64,000 nt of DNA from Oricola nitratireducens (GCF_014904745.1 NZ_JACZCS010000025.1:1-64000), one strand, 5' to 3'. Positions 1 to 9,104 are shown, counted from the first letter of the stretch. Notes: a model not told the origin generated them from the letters alone. A program made the numbers and translations.

Positions 1-84
1 ATCGGGGCGATCAAGTGTCGCGTCTCCGCAATAGGAAAACTCGATCAGGTCGCGCGGGCCGCAATGGGGGCAGGTGATGATCAT
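1..84 (-). CDS. soxD: Sarcosine oxidase delta subunit, N-terminal part (cut by window edge)
   Basis: The gene runs off the left edge; only the first 28 codons are present. The visible start, MIITCPHCGPRDLIEFSY, matches the N-terminus of the delta subunit of heterotetrameric sarcosine oxidase, where a CPxCG pair begins the zinc site. It begins 10 bases after the stop of soxB on the same strand, which is the usual soxB-soxD order of the soxBDAG operon. The delta subunit is a small zinc protein of the complex that oxidatively demethylates sarcosine to glycine and passes the methyl carbon to tetrahydrofolate. The rest of the operon (soxA, soxG) should lie outside the window; this is an expectation, not something seen. 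Confidence 0.9.
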   Translation of the reverse strand, partial: MIITCPHCGPRDLIEFSYCGDATLDRPD

Positions 85-94
85 CGAAACGGCC

Positions 95-1354
95 TCAATG
101 TCTCCAGGGGAACGATCCCTGGCCCTTCTCGTCGATGACGTAGCCGCGGTGGAAGCGGTCGAGCGAATAGGCCGCGTTGAGGGGGTGCGGTTCGTCCCTG
201 GCGATGGTGTGGGCAAAGCACCATCCGGACGCGGGTGTTGCCTTGAAGCCGCCGTAGCACCAGCCGCAGTTCAGATACATGCCGGGCAGGGGGCCGGTGG
301 TAATGATCGGCGAACCGTCCATCGACATGTCCATGATGCCGCCCCAGGAGCGCAGCAGCTTGACCTTGGCGGCGGCCGGAAACAGCGCGGCGGCCTCGGC
401 CATCACGTCCTCGACGATCGGCAGGTTTCCGCGCTGGGCATAGGTGTTGTAGCCGTCGATGTCGCCGCCGAAGACGAGGCCGCCCTTGTCGGACTGGGAG
501 ATGTAGAGGTGGCCGCCGCCGAAGGTGACGACCGTGTCGATCATCGGCTTGAGCGATTCCGACACGAAGGCCTGCAGCACGTGGCTTTCGATCGGCAGCC
601 GGTCGATGCCGGCCATCTTCATGACGTGTCCGGTGGAGCCGGCGACACAGACCGCGACCTTCCTGGCGCGGATCTCGCCGCGCGAGGTCCTGACGCCGGT
701 TACCTGGTCGCCGTCGCGCAGGAAGCCGGTGACCTCGCAATTTTCGAGAATGTCGACGCCGCGCCGGTCGGCGCCGCGGGCATAGCCCCAGGCGACGGCG
801 TCGTGGCGGGCAGTGCCGGCGCGCGGTTGTTCGAGGCCGCCGAGGATCGGGAACCGCGCCGAACCGGACAGGTCGAGCCCCGGCACGCGCCGTTTCAGTT
901 CATCCGGCGTCAGCATGCGGGCGTCGACGCCGAACAGGCGCATTGCGTTGCCGCGCCGCGCGGTGTCGTCCATCTGCGCCGGCGAGTGGCACAGGTTAAT
1001 GATACCGCGCTGCGAGAACATGACGTTGTAGTTCAGTTCGTGGCTGAGGTTTTCCCACAGCTTCATCGAGTGTTCGTAAAAGGGCGTGTTGCCTTCCAGC
1101 AGATAGTTGGAGCGCACGATGGTGGTGTTGCGGCCGATATTGCCGGAGCCGAGCCAGCCCTTCTCGCAGACCGCGATATTGGTGATGCCGTGGTTTGCTG
1201 CGAGATAGTAGGCGGTGGCCAGGCCGTGGCCGCCGCCGCCGACAATGACGACGTCATAGGACTGCTTCGGCTCCGGCTTGCGCCAGGCCGGCTTCCATCC
1301 GGTATTGCCGGTGACGGCATTTTTCAGAACCTGCCAGGCAGAGTATTCCGCCAT
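95..1354 (-). CDS. soxB: Sarcosine oxidase beta subunit
   Basis: A 419-residue flavoprotein of the heterotetrameric sarcosine oxidase, which converts sarcosine to glycine in the cytoplasm. The N-terminal segment up to about residue 32 is typical of SoxB and is followed by a dinucleotide-binding motif (VVIVGGGGHG, residues 35-44). The segment ARHDAVAWGY has a His at about residue 184, which corresponds to the histidine that holds FMN covalently in characterised beta subunits. Length is normal for the family. It is followed by soxD after 10 bases. In this window it would finish the demethylation series that the MttB and FAD/GcvT enzymes begin (betaine to dimethylglycine to sarcosine to glycine). 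Identification is secure. Confidence 0.96.
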   Translation of the reverse strand: MAEYSAWQVLKNAVTGNTGWKPAWRKPEPKQSYDVVIVGGGGHGLATAYYLAANHGITNIAVCEKGWLGSGNIGRNTTIVRSNYLLEGNTPFYEHSMKLWENLSHELNYNVMFSQRGIINLCHSPAQMDDTARRGNAMRLFGVDARMLTPDELKRRVPGLDLSGSARFPILGGLEQPRAGTARHDAVAWGYARGADRRGVDILENCEVTGFLRDGDQVTGVRTSRGEIRARKVAVCVAGSTGHVMKMAGIDRLPIESHVLQAFVSESLKPMIDTVVTFGGGHLYISQSDKGGLVFGGDIDGYNTYAQRGNLPIVEDVMAEAAALFPAAAKVKLLRSWGGIMDMSMDGSPIITTGPLPGMYLNCGWCYGGFKATPASGWCFAHTIARDEPHPLNAAYSLDRFHRGYVIDEKGQGSFPWRH

Positions 1355-1522
1355 CGCCCCTCAGCCTTCTTTGCAATGACCGACAATCTAGCCCGCGGCG
1401 CGGCCGCCTGCATTGTAAAAAATCGCCCTGCATTTGCGCATTGACGACGGGCGGGTGTCGCGGCGGCGGCGCCCCGGCATTTCGTTTCTTTCGGACGGCG
1501 ATTTTGTGTTATCAGCCGGTCG

Positions 1523-3934
1523 ATGAGACATGTTGCGAGAATTCTGACGGTTTTCCTGTTGCTGGCTTCGGCGGGTCTGGCGATGGCGCAGGATTTCGAC
1601 AAGACCTCGGCTGTCGTTGAAGGATTCGATCGCGACCTGACGCAGATCGCCGCCTCGCTGGAACCGGCGCGCCAGGACGACGCCGCGCTCGTGGCTCTCA
1701 ACGAACGCATGCGGACGCTTAGCGACAACATCGTCCAGGCGGGCGTGGATCTTTCGCCCAGACTAACCGAAATCCGCGCGCGACTGGACCAGCTCGGACC
1801 GGCTCCCGAGGACGGATCGGAACCGGACACAATCAAGGAACAGAGAGATAAGCTCATCCAGGAACGCAGTCTTATCAATGCGTTGTTGGGAAAACTGGAA
1901 GATCTTTCCATCCGGGCGAAAACGCTCAGCAACGAGATTTCCGATGCGCGGCGCATCCTGTTCACCTCGACCCTGTCGCGGCGCTACGACATCACGGCGG
2001 CCTTCGGCCCGGATCTCCTGAGCGATGCCCGGCAGCGCTATTCCGACCTGACCTACAGAATCTCGTCGTGGGCGCGCTTCGCATGGCGGTTCAAATTCGG
2101 AGCGATGATGGCGGCCACCGTGCTTTCACTCGCCGCCGCCCTGCTTTTCATGGTGCTCGCTCGCAAGCTGCTCGGCCAGATGATCTGGCGCGACCCGACG
2201 GCCGAGGAACCCGGCTATTTCTCGCGGCTGACGGTCGGATTTCTCGGCACGGCGCTACCGACGCTGGGCGTCTGGCTATTTCTCATCCTCGTCTATGCGC
2301 TCTACACCAATTTCGGCGTGCTGCGCGGCGATATCGGGCTTTTATTGCTGACCTTCTTTGTCGGGATCGGCGTCATTTTCCTGGTCTGGCAGCTTGCGGA
2401 GGCGGTGTTCGCGCCGCGCCTGCCGGCCTGGCGGCTCGTCAAGGTTTCGAATCCGGCAGCGCTGACCCTGAAGCTGCTGGTGGTCGTCATGACAGTCACC
2501 ATCGTCGTCAACGTCGTGATCACGGAGATGCTCAAGCTCGTCGGGGGCTCGCTTCCGATTACGGTCGCCAACGCGCTGGTCAGCAGCGTCACCGTTGGGG
2601 TCATCCTGTTGCTGATCGCGTTCGTGCGTCCGTTTCCGGGCGCGAACGGGGAAAGAGACCGGCGCTGGCCGGCATTGATCCGGATCCTGCTCGTTGGCAC
2701 CGGGCTGATGCTGATCGGGTCGGCATTGTCGGGCTATATCGGATTCGCCGAATTCGTTTCCAAGCAACTCGTCATCACCGCCGCCATCGCGTCGACCATG
2801 TATCTGGGCCATCTCGCCGCGCGCGCGATGTCGCGCGAGCGCGCGCTGGCGCATTCAAAGTTCGGGCAGCGCTTGAGCGTTTCGCTGGAGCTCAGCGAAT
2901 CGCGGCTCGATCAGCTGGGACTGCTGGCCGGGATCCTGCTTTCGCTCGCCATCATCATCATCGGCATGCCGGTGCTGCTGCTGATATGGGGCTTCAAGTG
3001 GGGCGACATCCGCGGCTGGCTTCTCGGCGCGGTCACCGAATTCACGATCGGATCGATCTCGATCTCGCTGACCGGAATCCTGGCCGGGATCGTTGTCTTT
3101 TTCATCGGTTTCTGGCTGACCAAACTGTTCCAGCGCTGGCTCGACGGCGACGTGCTGTCGCGCAGCCGGATCGATGTCGGCGTGCGCAACTCGATCAAGA
3201 CCGGGGTCGGTTATGCGGGCGTCACGATCGCGGCGCTGATCGGCATATCCGCGGCCGGGATCAACCTGTCGCAACTGGCGCTGGTTGCCGGCGCGCTGTC
3301 GCTCGGCATCGGCTTCGGCCTGCAAAACATCGTGTCCAACTTCGTGTCCGGCCTGATCCTCCTCGCGGAGCGGCCATTCAAGGTCGGCGACTGGATCGAG
3401 GCCGGCGGGATCACCGGGACGGTGAAAAGCATCAATGTGCGCGCGACGGAAATCGAAACCTTCCAGCGCAAGTCGGTGATTCTGCCCAATTCGGACCTGA
3501 TCAACTCCGCGGTCGGCAACTGGACCCACCGCAACACGCTGGGCCGGATCGAGATCCCGGTCGGCGTGTCCTACAAGAGCGATCCGAACCTGGTGCGTGA
3601 CACGCTGCTTGAGATCGCGCATGACCACCCGCGGATCCTCAGCAATCCGGAGCCGTTCGTCGTTTTCGGCAATTTCGGCGATTCTTCGCTCGATTTCGAA
3701 CTGCGCGCCTATCTCGCCGACATCAACTACATGCTGACGGTGAGCACAGAGGTGCGGTTCGCGATCTTCGAGCGCTTCAAGGCGCTCGGTATCGAGATTC
3801 CGTTCCCGCAGCGTGACGTGAACCTGCGTGTCGTCGGCAAGGAGGAAGAAATACCGATCGTGCTCCCCGAAGACGGCGAATTCGGCGTCATCAAGACCAG
3901 CAAGCAGAAACACAGGGACGATGACATCGACTGA
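1523..3934 (+). CDS. Mechanosensitive channel of the MscS superfamily with DUF3772 region
   Basis: An 803-residue inner-membrane channel, expected to open under membrane tension and release solutes after osmotic downshift. Residues 1-22 are a signal peptide (LLLASAGLAMAQ end). A periplasmic, partly coiled region with a DUF3772-like part follows to about residue 185, then about ten hydrophobic segments, then the MscS pore and beta domain. The hallmark GLQNIVSNFVSGLILLAERP segment (about residues 607-626) followed by FKVGDWIEAGGITGTV is plain. The C-terminus is charged. It is a stand-alone gene transcribed away from soxB. Its large size places it with MscK/YbdG-type variants rather than the small MscS. 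An osmolyte-rich habitat fits the rest of the window. Confidence 0.93.
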   Translation: MRHVARILTVFLLLASAGLAMAQDFDKTSAVVEGFDRDLTQIAASLEPARQDDAALVALNERMRTLSDNIVQAGVDLSPRLTEIRARLDQLGPAPEDGSEPDTIKEQRDKLIQERSLINALLGKLEDLSIRAKTLSNEISDARRILFTSTLSRRYDITAAFGPDLLSDARQRYSDLTYRISSWARFAWRFKFGAMMAATVLSLAAALLFMVLARKLLGQMIWRDPTAEEPGYFSRLTVGFLGTALPTLGVWLFLILVYALYTNFGVLRGDIGLLLLTFFVGIGVIFLVWQLAEAVFAPRLPAWRLVKVSNPAALTLKLLVVVMTVTIVVNVVITEMLKLVGGSLPITVANALVSSVTVGVILLLIAFVRPFPGANGERDRRWPALIRILLVGTGLMLIGSALSGYIGFAEFVSKQLVITAAIASTMYLGHLAARAMSRERALAHSKFGQRLSVSLELSESRLDQLGLLAGILLSLAIIIIGMPVLLLIWGFKWGDIRGWLLGAVTEFTIGSISISLTGILAGIVVFFIGFWLTKLFQRWLDGDVLSRSRIDVGVRNSIKTGVGYAGVTIAALIGISAAGINLSQLALVAGALSLGIGFGLQNIVSNFVSGLILLAERPFKVGDWIEAGGITGTVKSINVRATEIETFQRKSVILPNSDLINSAVGNWTHRNTLGRIEIPVGVSYKSDPNLVRDTLLEIAHDHPRILSNPEPFVVFGNFGDSSLDFELRAYLADINYMLTVSTEVRFAIFERFKALGIEIPFPQRDVNLRVVGKEEEIPIVLPEDGEFGVIKTSKQKHRDDDID

Positions 3935-4014
3935 AAGCCGTTCAGTTTCGGTTCAGGTGCGAAATCCTATATAAAGGTCAAGCAAGCGGGTGATCCCGCA
4001 ATCAAGAAAGGGGG

Positions 4015-4037
4015 CGATGCCCTTGCGGCATCGTTTT
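4015..4037 (+). terminator. Hairpin followed by T-run just before the next start codon
   Basis: CGATGCC (4015-4021), a five-base loop and GGCATCG (4027-4033) form a perfect 7-bp stem followed by TTTT. It lies 80 bases after the MscS gene and could end that transcript. A TATATA sequence near 3969 may be the -10 of the following gene, in which case the hairpin is in that gene's leader and could attenuate it. Confidence 0.45.
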
Positions 4038-4043
4038 AGAAGA

Positions 4044-4307
4044 ATGAACAGAGTTCCGATTGCATTCCTCGCCGTCCTTGTCGCCACTTGCGCTGCCAGC
4101 GCCGCGACCTTGACCAACACGGACAGCGAAAGCCACACGGTCGTCGTGACCGAAGGCGGCGTCAAGAACGAGCTCGCCATCGCTGCCGGCGAAACGGTGA
4201 CGTTTTGCAATGGCGGCTGCTTCCTGACGCTGCCCAACGGCGACCGCGCGGCGCTCGCCGGTCCGGAAAACGTGGAAATCGTCAAAGGCGAAGCGGTTAT
4301 CAAGTAA
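4044..4307 (+). CDS. Small secreted protein of unknown function
   Basis: An 87-residue protein. I choose the ATG at 4044 over one 54 bases upstream because MNRVPIAFLAVLVATCAASA is a good signal peptide and an AGAAG ribosome site precedes it. The mature part of about 67 residues begins ATLTNTDSESHTVVVTEGG, looks all-beta, and has a CNGGC pair that could form a disulfide in the periplasm. No domain is recognised. It is a single gene bounded by a hairpin upstream and a strong terminator downstream. Function unknown. Confidence 0.7.
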   Translation: MNRVPIAFLAVLVATCAASAATLTNTDSESHTVVVTEGGVKNELAIAAGETVTFCNGGCFLTLPNGDRAALAGPENVEIVKGEAVIK

Positions 4308-4342
4308 CCGGCTTCTTCGTCGAACTCGACCAAATTCATCAG

Positions 4343-4370
4343 CCGGCGGTGGTCCAAACCGCCGGTTTTT
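4343..4370 (+). terminator. Rho-independent terminator
   Basis: CCGGCGGT (4343-4350), loop GGTCCAA, ACCGCCGG (4358-4365), then five T. A perfect 8-bp GC stem; it ends the transcript of the small secreted protein and isolates the following dehydrogenase gene. Confidence 0.85.
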
Positions 4371-4508
4371 CCTGTTTCAGAGCCACCGCCAAGTACCGAC
4401 TTTTCGGTTCTGGTCGCGCGGCGTTTTGCCGATGTCGCAAACAGGCTGAATTTGCGCCACCGCGCCGCCCTATAGTCTGGCCGCAATAGCACCTCGGAGT
4501 GGCGGGCA

Positions 4509-7070
4509 ATGGCAAAATTTCCGGAAAAGGCGAAGGTCGTCATTATCGGCCTTGGCGGCATCGTGGGCGCATCGGTCGCCCATCACCTGATCGAGCGCGG
4601 ATGGGACGACATCGTCGGCATCGACAAGTCCTCGATCCCGACCGATATCGGCTCGACCTCGCATGCGTCCGACTTCTGCTATGCGACCAGCCATGACTTC
4701 CTGTCCTGCTGGACGACGCTCTACTCGATCGATTTCTTCATGAAGCGCGGGCGCTATTCGAAGGTCGGCGGTTTCGAGATCGCACGTGTCGGCGATGACG
4801 GACGCATGGATGAGATCAAGCGCAAGGTTGCCTCCGCCAAAGCCTTCGGCACCGGGGCGCGGCTTGTCGACGCCGCCGAGATCAAGGCGAAGTTCCCGCT
4901 GGTCGAGGAGAGCCTGGTGCAGGGCGGCATGTGGGATCCGGACGCCGGCCTGGTCGCGCCGCGGTCGCAGACCGTGGCCGGCGAACTGGTCGACGAGGCG
5001 GTCGCCAGCGGCAAGCTCCAGTCCTTCGCCAACACCCCGGCGCAGGACCTGATCATCGAGAACGGCCGGATCAAGGGCGTGAAGACCCACCGCGGTACGA
5101 TCGAGGCCGATTACGTCATCGTTTGCGCCGGCCTGTGGGGCCGCCTGATCGCCGAAATGGCTGGCGAGGATCTGCCGGTCATGCCCGTCGACCATCCGCT
5201 AACCTTTTTCGGGCCCTATACGGAGTTCGAGGGAACCGGCAAGGATATCGGCTGGCCGCTGCTGCGCGACCAGGGCAACTCGGCCTATATGCGCGATACC
5301 GGCGATCCGAAAACGCCGGAAGGCGGGCAAATCGAGTGGGGATACTACGAAGAGAAAAACCCGCGCCTGTGCCATCCGCGCGACATTCTGGAAAAGGAGC
5401 AGGCGCGGCTTTCGCCGTCGCAGCGCGACCTCGACATGGAGCAGATCATCGAGCCGCTGGAGCGGGCGATGGAACTGACGCCGATCCTCGGCGAACTGGG
5501 CTACAACGAAAGCCACTCGTTCAACGGGCTGCTGCAGGTGACGACCGACGGCGGTCCGTCGATCGGCGAGAGCCAGAAGGTGAGGGGGCTGTGGTACGCG
5601 GTCGCGATCTGGGTGAAGGACGGCCCGGGCATGGCCAAGCTGCTGGCCGACTGGATGACCGACGGCCGGACCGGAATCGACCATCACGCGATCGACTATT
5701 CGCGCTTCTATCCGCATCAGTTGGAAGAGCAGTACATCGAAGACCGCTGTTACGAGAGCGCGTTCAAGATCTACAATCCGGCGGTGCATCCGCGCGAACC
5801 CTACACGAAGGGCCGTAATATCCGCACCTCGCCCTTCTACGAGCGGGAAGTCGAACTCGGCGGGCATTTCATGGAACTCGGCGGCTGGGAGCGTGCGCAT
5901 GGCTACGCGGCCAACGAGCACCTGCTGGAGAAATTCGGCGATCGCGTACCGGTACGCGAAAACGAGTGGGACAACCGCCACTTCTGGCGCGTCTCCAATG
6001 CCGAGCACATGGAGCTGAGCGAGAATTGCGGCATCATCAACCTGTCGCACTTTTCGATCGTTGATGTCGAAGGCCCGGACCATGTGGCGCTGATGGAGTG
6101 GCTGTGCGCCGCCAAGGTCGGTGGCGACAACATGGTCGGCAAGGGCATCTACACGCACTTCCTCGACGACGAGGGCATGGTGCGGGCCGACCTGACCGTG
6201 ATCCGCATGGCCGACCGCTGCCGGGTAATCAACGGCGCCGACGCCGGGCCGCGCGACTATCACTACATGCGCCGGGTGGCCGAGGACAAAGGCTTCGATG
6301 TCACGATCACCGATGTGACGTCGAAATATGTGACCATCGGCATCTGGGGACCGAACGCGCGCACGACGCTGCAGAAGGTCGTCGAGGATCCGGACGGGCT
6401 TTCGCTCGAGAACTTCCCGTTTGCAGCGATCAAGCCGATCCGCATCGCCGGCAAGGACGTGACTGCTTTCCGGTTGTCCTATGTCGGCGAACAGGGCTGG
6501 GAACTGCATATGGCCTATGAAGACGGCCTTGCCGTCTGGGACGCGCTGCGCGAGACCGGCGTCACGCCGGTGGGCGTGGAGACATACGCAAACAGCCGCC
6601 GCCTGGAAAAGAGCCTGCGGCTGCAGAACGCCGATCTCCTGACCGAATACAATCTCTACGAGGCGGACCTTGCCCGTCCCAAGGTCAAGGAGGCCGATTT
6701 CCGCGGCAAGGCCAAGCACCTGGAATACCGGGCGCGCGACCATCAGCCGGCGATGCTGTGCACGCTGGTGATGACCGACAATGTCGATTCCAGTGGCGTC
6801 GCCCGCTACCCGGTCGGCATCATGCCGGTGATGGATCCGGAAACCGGCGAGACGCTGGTCGACGAACTCGGCCGCCGCTCGTTCACGACATCGGTCGTGT
6901 TCGGCCCGACGATCGGCAAGAACATCGCGCTCGCCTATCTGCCCTGGGCCTATTGTCAGGAAGGGCGCAAGCTGACGGTCGAGTATTTCGGCGAAACCTA
7001 TCCGGTCGAGGTGGCGGGCGTCGGTTACAAGCCGCTCTACGATCCGGAGAACCTCAAGCCGCGGAGCTGA
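4509..7070 (+). CDS. FAD-dependent oxidoreductase fused to GcvT-type domains (dimethylglycine dehydrogenase-like)
   Basis: An 853-residue fusion. Residues about 1-400 are a D-amino acid oxidase-type FAD domain with VVIIGLGGIVGAS at residues 10-22; about 430-850 are aminomethyltransferase (GcvT) N and C domains. The arrangement is that of dimethylglycine and sarcosine dehydrogenases: the FAD part oxidises an N-methyl group and the GcvT part loads the carbon on tetrahydrofolate. His52 in GSTSHASD lies where these enzymes attach FAD (normally SSWHAAG), but the surrounding residues differ, so the substrate may not be dimethylglycine itself. It is a single gene in front of the DUF1194 pair. The substrate is inferred from context with soxB, the MttB genes and a GbdR-like regulator. 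Class assignment is firm, substrate uncertain. Confidence 0.88.
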   Translation: MAKFPEKAKVVIIGLGGIVGASVAHHLIERGWDDIVGIDKSSIPTDIGSTSHASDFCYATSHDFLSCWTTLYSIDFFMKRGRYSKVGGFEIARVGDDGRMDEIKRKVASAKAFGTGARLVDAAEIKAKFPLVEESLVQGGMWDPDAGLVAPRSQTVAGELVDEAVASGKLQSFANTPAQDLIIENGRIKGVKTHRGTIEADYVIVCAGLWGRLIAEMAGEDLPVMPVDHPLTFFGPYTEFEGTGKDIGWPLLRDQGNSAYMRDTGDPKTPEGGQIEWGYYEEKNPRLCHPRDILEKEQARLSPSQRDLDMEQIIEPLERAMELTPILGELGYNESHSFNGLLQVTTDGGPSIGESQKVRGLWYAVAIWVKDGPGMAKLLADWMTDGRTGIDHHAIDYSRFYPHQLEEQYIEDRCYESAFKIYNPAVHPREPYTKGRNIRTSPFYEREVELGGHFMELGGWERAHGYAANEHLLEKFGDRVPVRENEWDNRHFWRVSNAEHMELSENCGIINLSHFSIVDVEGPDHVALMEWLCAAKVGGDNMVGKGIYTHFLDDEGMVRADLTVIRMADRCRVINGADAGPRDYHYMRRVAEDKGFDVTITDVTSKYVTIGIWGPNARTTLQKVVEDPDGLSLENFPFAAIKPIRIAGKDVTAFRLSYVGEQGWELHMAYEDGLAVWDALRETGVTPVGVETYANSRRLEKSLRLQNADLLTEYNLYEADLARPKVKEADFRGKAKHLEYRARDHQPAMLCTLVMTDNVDSSGVARYPVGIMPVMDPETGETLVDELGRRSFTTSVVFGPTIGKNIALAYLPWAYCQEGRKLTVEYFGETYPVEVAGVGYKPLYDPENLKPRS

Positions 7071-7171
7071 CCTTCGCGGCGCGCACGAACGGAACGGATG
7101 TCCGATCATTTTTTCGCGATGGCGTTGTTTCGACATATGCCGCGCGGGGAATTTTCGCGTATCCTCCTGGC

Positions 7172-7999
7172 ATGGGAAAAGCCGGATGTCTGGCGCCGGT
7201 TGCCGGCGCATTGCTCCTTGCCAGTGTGGTCCTGACGCCTGCAGCGACCCAGGAGAAGGTCGATGTCGCGCTCGTGCTCGCGGTCGACGTCTCGCGTTCG
7301 ATGTCGCAGGACGAGTTGCGTATTCAGCGCGAGGGTTACGCGGCGGCGATCGCCAGCCCGCAGGTCGTGCAGGCGATCGGCGAGGGCGCCTACAGGCGGA
7401 TCGCCGTGATGCTGTTCGAATGGGCCAACGACACCCACGCGCAGGAGATCGTCGGCTGGACGATAATCGAGAGCCAGGCGGACGCGGACCGTGTCGCCGC
7501 GACGCTGCTTGCGACGCACAGCGTCGGTCAGAGGCGCACCTCGATTTCAGGTGCCATTGATCATGGTGCGGGCCTGCTCGAAACCGTGCCTTTTGAGGCG
7601 GACCGCAGGGTGATCGACATTTCCGGCGACGGACCGAACAATCAGGGCATGCCGGTGACCGAGGCGCGCGACGCGGCGATCGCGAAAGGGATCACCATCA
7701 ACGGCCTGCCGATGATTACAAGCGGCGGCGTCGGCCAGCGGTTTCATATCGAGGACCTCGACCGTTACTACACAAAATGCGTCATCGGCGGGCCGGGCAG
7801 TTTCGTGGTGCCGGTCAATGACTGGGACCAGTTCGCGGAGGTCGTGCGCCGCAAGCTGGTTCTGGAGATCGGCAGTGCGGATGATCCGGCGCCGCGCGTT
7901 GTGCCGGCGCAGTTCGTCCTCGAAGAAACGTATGATTGCCTGATCGGCGAAAAAATCTGGCAGATGCGCGGCTGGCAGTTCGACGATTTCAACCCGTGA
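7172..7999 (+). CDS. DUF1194 (VWA-like) secreted protein, copy 1
   Basis: A 275-residue exported protein. The start at 7172 gives a hydrophobic signal segment (about residues 5-25) ending before QEKVDV; longer upstream extension is out-of-frame shadow of the preceding gene. The core is a von Willebrand A-like fold: VLAVDVSRSMSQDE supplies the DxSxS metal-binding motif and DISGDGPNNQG is the family's second signature. Two conserved cysteines (in KCVIGGPGSFVVPV and near the end in DCLIGEK) may pair. DUF1194 proteins are common in Rhizobiales and have no established function. The next gene is a paralogue. Confidence 0.85.
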   Translation: MGKAGCLAPVAGALLLASVVLTPAATQEKVDVALVLAVDVSRSMSQDELRIQREGYAAAIASPQVVQAIGEGAYRRIAVMLFEWANDTHAQEIVGWTIIESQADADRVAATLLATHSVGQRRTSISGAIDHGAGLLETVPFEADRRVIDISGDGPNNQGMPVTEARDAAIAKGITINGLPMITSGGVGQRFHIEDLDRYYTKCVIGGPGSFVVPVNDWDQFAEVVRRKLVLEIGSADDPAPRVVPAQFVLEETYDCLIGEKIWQMRGWQFDDFNP

Positions 8000-8048
8000 G
8001 CGGGAAGGCTTGCCCACGCGTGAGCCCGCGGTTCACGCTGTCCGCGCA

Positions 8049-8867
8049 ATGACCGTCCTTCGCATAGTGGCACTCCTGATCTGCATGACGCTCGCCGCCG
8101 GCAGCCTGTTGCCCGCAGCGGTGGCGCAGGAACGAGTCGATGTCGAACTTGTCATCGCCGTCGACGTGTCGGACTCGATGGGTCATTCCGAATTGCGGCA
8201 GCAAAGGGCCGGCTATGTCGCAGCCTTTCGCGCGCGGCAGGTGATTTCGGCGATCCGGGAGGGAAAACACCGCCGTGTCGCCGTGACCTATGTCGAATGG
8301 GCGCGCGACGACCTGAAGCGGGTGATCGTGCCGTGGACGATCATCGAGGATGCGGCCTCGTCGCGCGCATTCGCGGACAGGCTCGAAGCCGCACGGATCG
8401 CCAATATGCGCCGGACGTCGATCTCGGGCGCGATCCGCTTCGGCGTGGCGGCGCTCGCGGAAAACGGCATCGAGGGCGACCGGCAGGTTATCGACATTTC
8501 CGGCGGCGGACCCAACAACCAGGGCGGTCCGGTGACGGGCGCGCGCGACGCGGCCGCGGCAGCCGATGTGACGGTGAACGGGCTGCCGCTGCTCATCCAG
8601 CCCTGGTATCCGGGGATCGCGATGGGCGCGCCAGGGCTCGATCTCTATTACCGGCACTGCGTCGTCGGCGGGCCGGGCGCCTTCGTGGTGCCGGTTCGCT
8701 CGTGGGAGGAGTTCCCGAACGCGGTCTGGCACAAGCTGGTGATCGAACTGGCGGGGGCGCCGTCGCAGGAAGCGTCCGTCCTCCCCGCGCAGCTGCAGAT
8801 CGGGCCGGAGGTCGATTGTCTGATCGGCGAGAAGGCGCGGCGCGCTATGGAGGACAAGCTCAAGTAG
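8049..8867 (+). CDS. DUF1194 (VWA-like) secreted protein, copy 2
   Basis: A 272-residue paralogue of the preceding gene, beginning 49 bases after it. The start at 8049 gives a clean signal peptide ending AVAQ before ERVDVELV. The DxSxS motif (AVDVSDSMGHSE), DISGGGPNNQG and the C-terminal DCLIGEK are shared with copy 1. The pair clearly arose by tandem duplication, and a third, wrecked copy follows. Function unknown; periplasmic location is inferred from the signal peptide. Confidence 0.85.
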   Translation: MTVLRIVALLICMTLAAGSLLPAAVAQERVDVELVIAVDVSDSMGHSELRQQRAGYVAAFRARQVISAIREGKHRRVAVTYVEWARDDLKRVIVPWTIIEDAASSRAFADRLEAARIANMRRTSISGAIRFGVAALAENGIEGDRQVIDISGGGPNNQGGPVTGARDAAAAADVTVNGLPLLIQPWYPGIAMGAPGLDLYYRHCVVGGPGAFVVPVRSWEEFPNAVWHKLVIELAGAPSQEASVLPAQLQIGPEVDCLIGEKARRAMEDKLK

Positions 8868-8946
8868 CCGGCCGGTATCGGCGTTTTGCACGGTTTTCCC
8901 GAGCGTAGGGCACTCGCGGACCGGATGTTTCCACTAGGCTTTCTAC

Positions 8947-9086
8947 ATGGACGGTTTGCGATTCCCGTCGGCGATGTTTCTGCCGGTCGCCCTCTTCGCG
9001 GGCGGCGGAGCGCTTCGCGCACAGGAGCGCATCCATGTATCGATTGCGCCATCGGCGAGAAGCTGCAGCGCGCGAGCGACAATTGA
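8947..9086 (+). pseudogene. Remnant of a third DUF1194 gene (internal deletion)
   Basis: Two ends of a DUF1194 gene are joined with the middle missing. From 8947 one frame gives a signal peptide ending ALRAQERIHV, parallel to AVAQERVDV of copy 2. From about 9037 another frame gives IDCAIGEKLQRA and a stop, parallel to VDCLIGEKARRA at the end of copy 2; the DNA there is closely alike as well. About 0.7 kb of the VWA core is absent and the two ends are in different frames. It lies directly downstream of the two intact copies and just before the convergent regulator gene. Confidence 0.65.
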
Positions 9087-9104
9087 GGCCGGTCTGAAAG
9101 CCGA

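Noticed and set aside
74-1444. A 456-codon open frame antisense to soxB
   Set aside because: It mirrors the codon structure of soxB; composition is Ala/Gly/Val/Arg/Asp-rich without any domain. Typical shadow frame in GC-rich DNA.
5199-7211. A 670-codon open frame antisense to the FAD/GcvT dehydrogenase gene
   Set aside because: Rich in His, Arg, Asp and Ala with no fold-like pattern; the plus-strand product is a clear enzyme.
8886-9086. A functional 66-residue gene
   Set aside because: Only its last 16 codons resemble DUF1194; the upstream part is in a different frame from the relic's signal peptide, so it reads as a deletion remnant.
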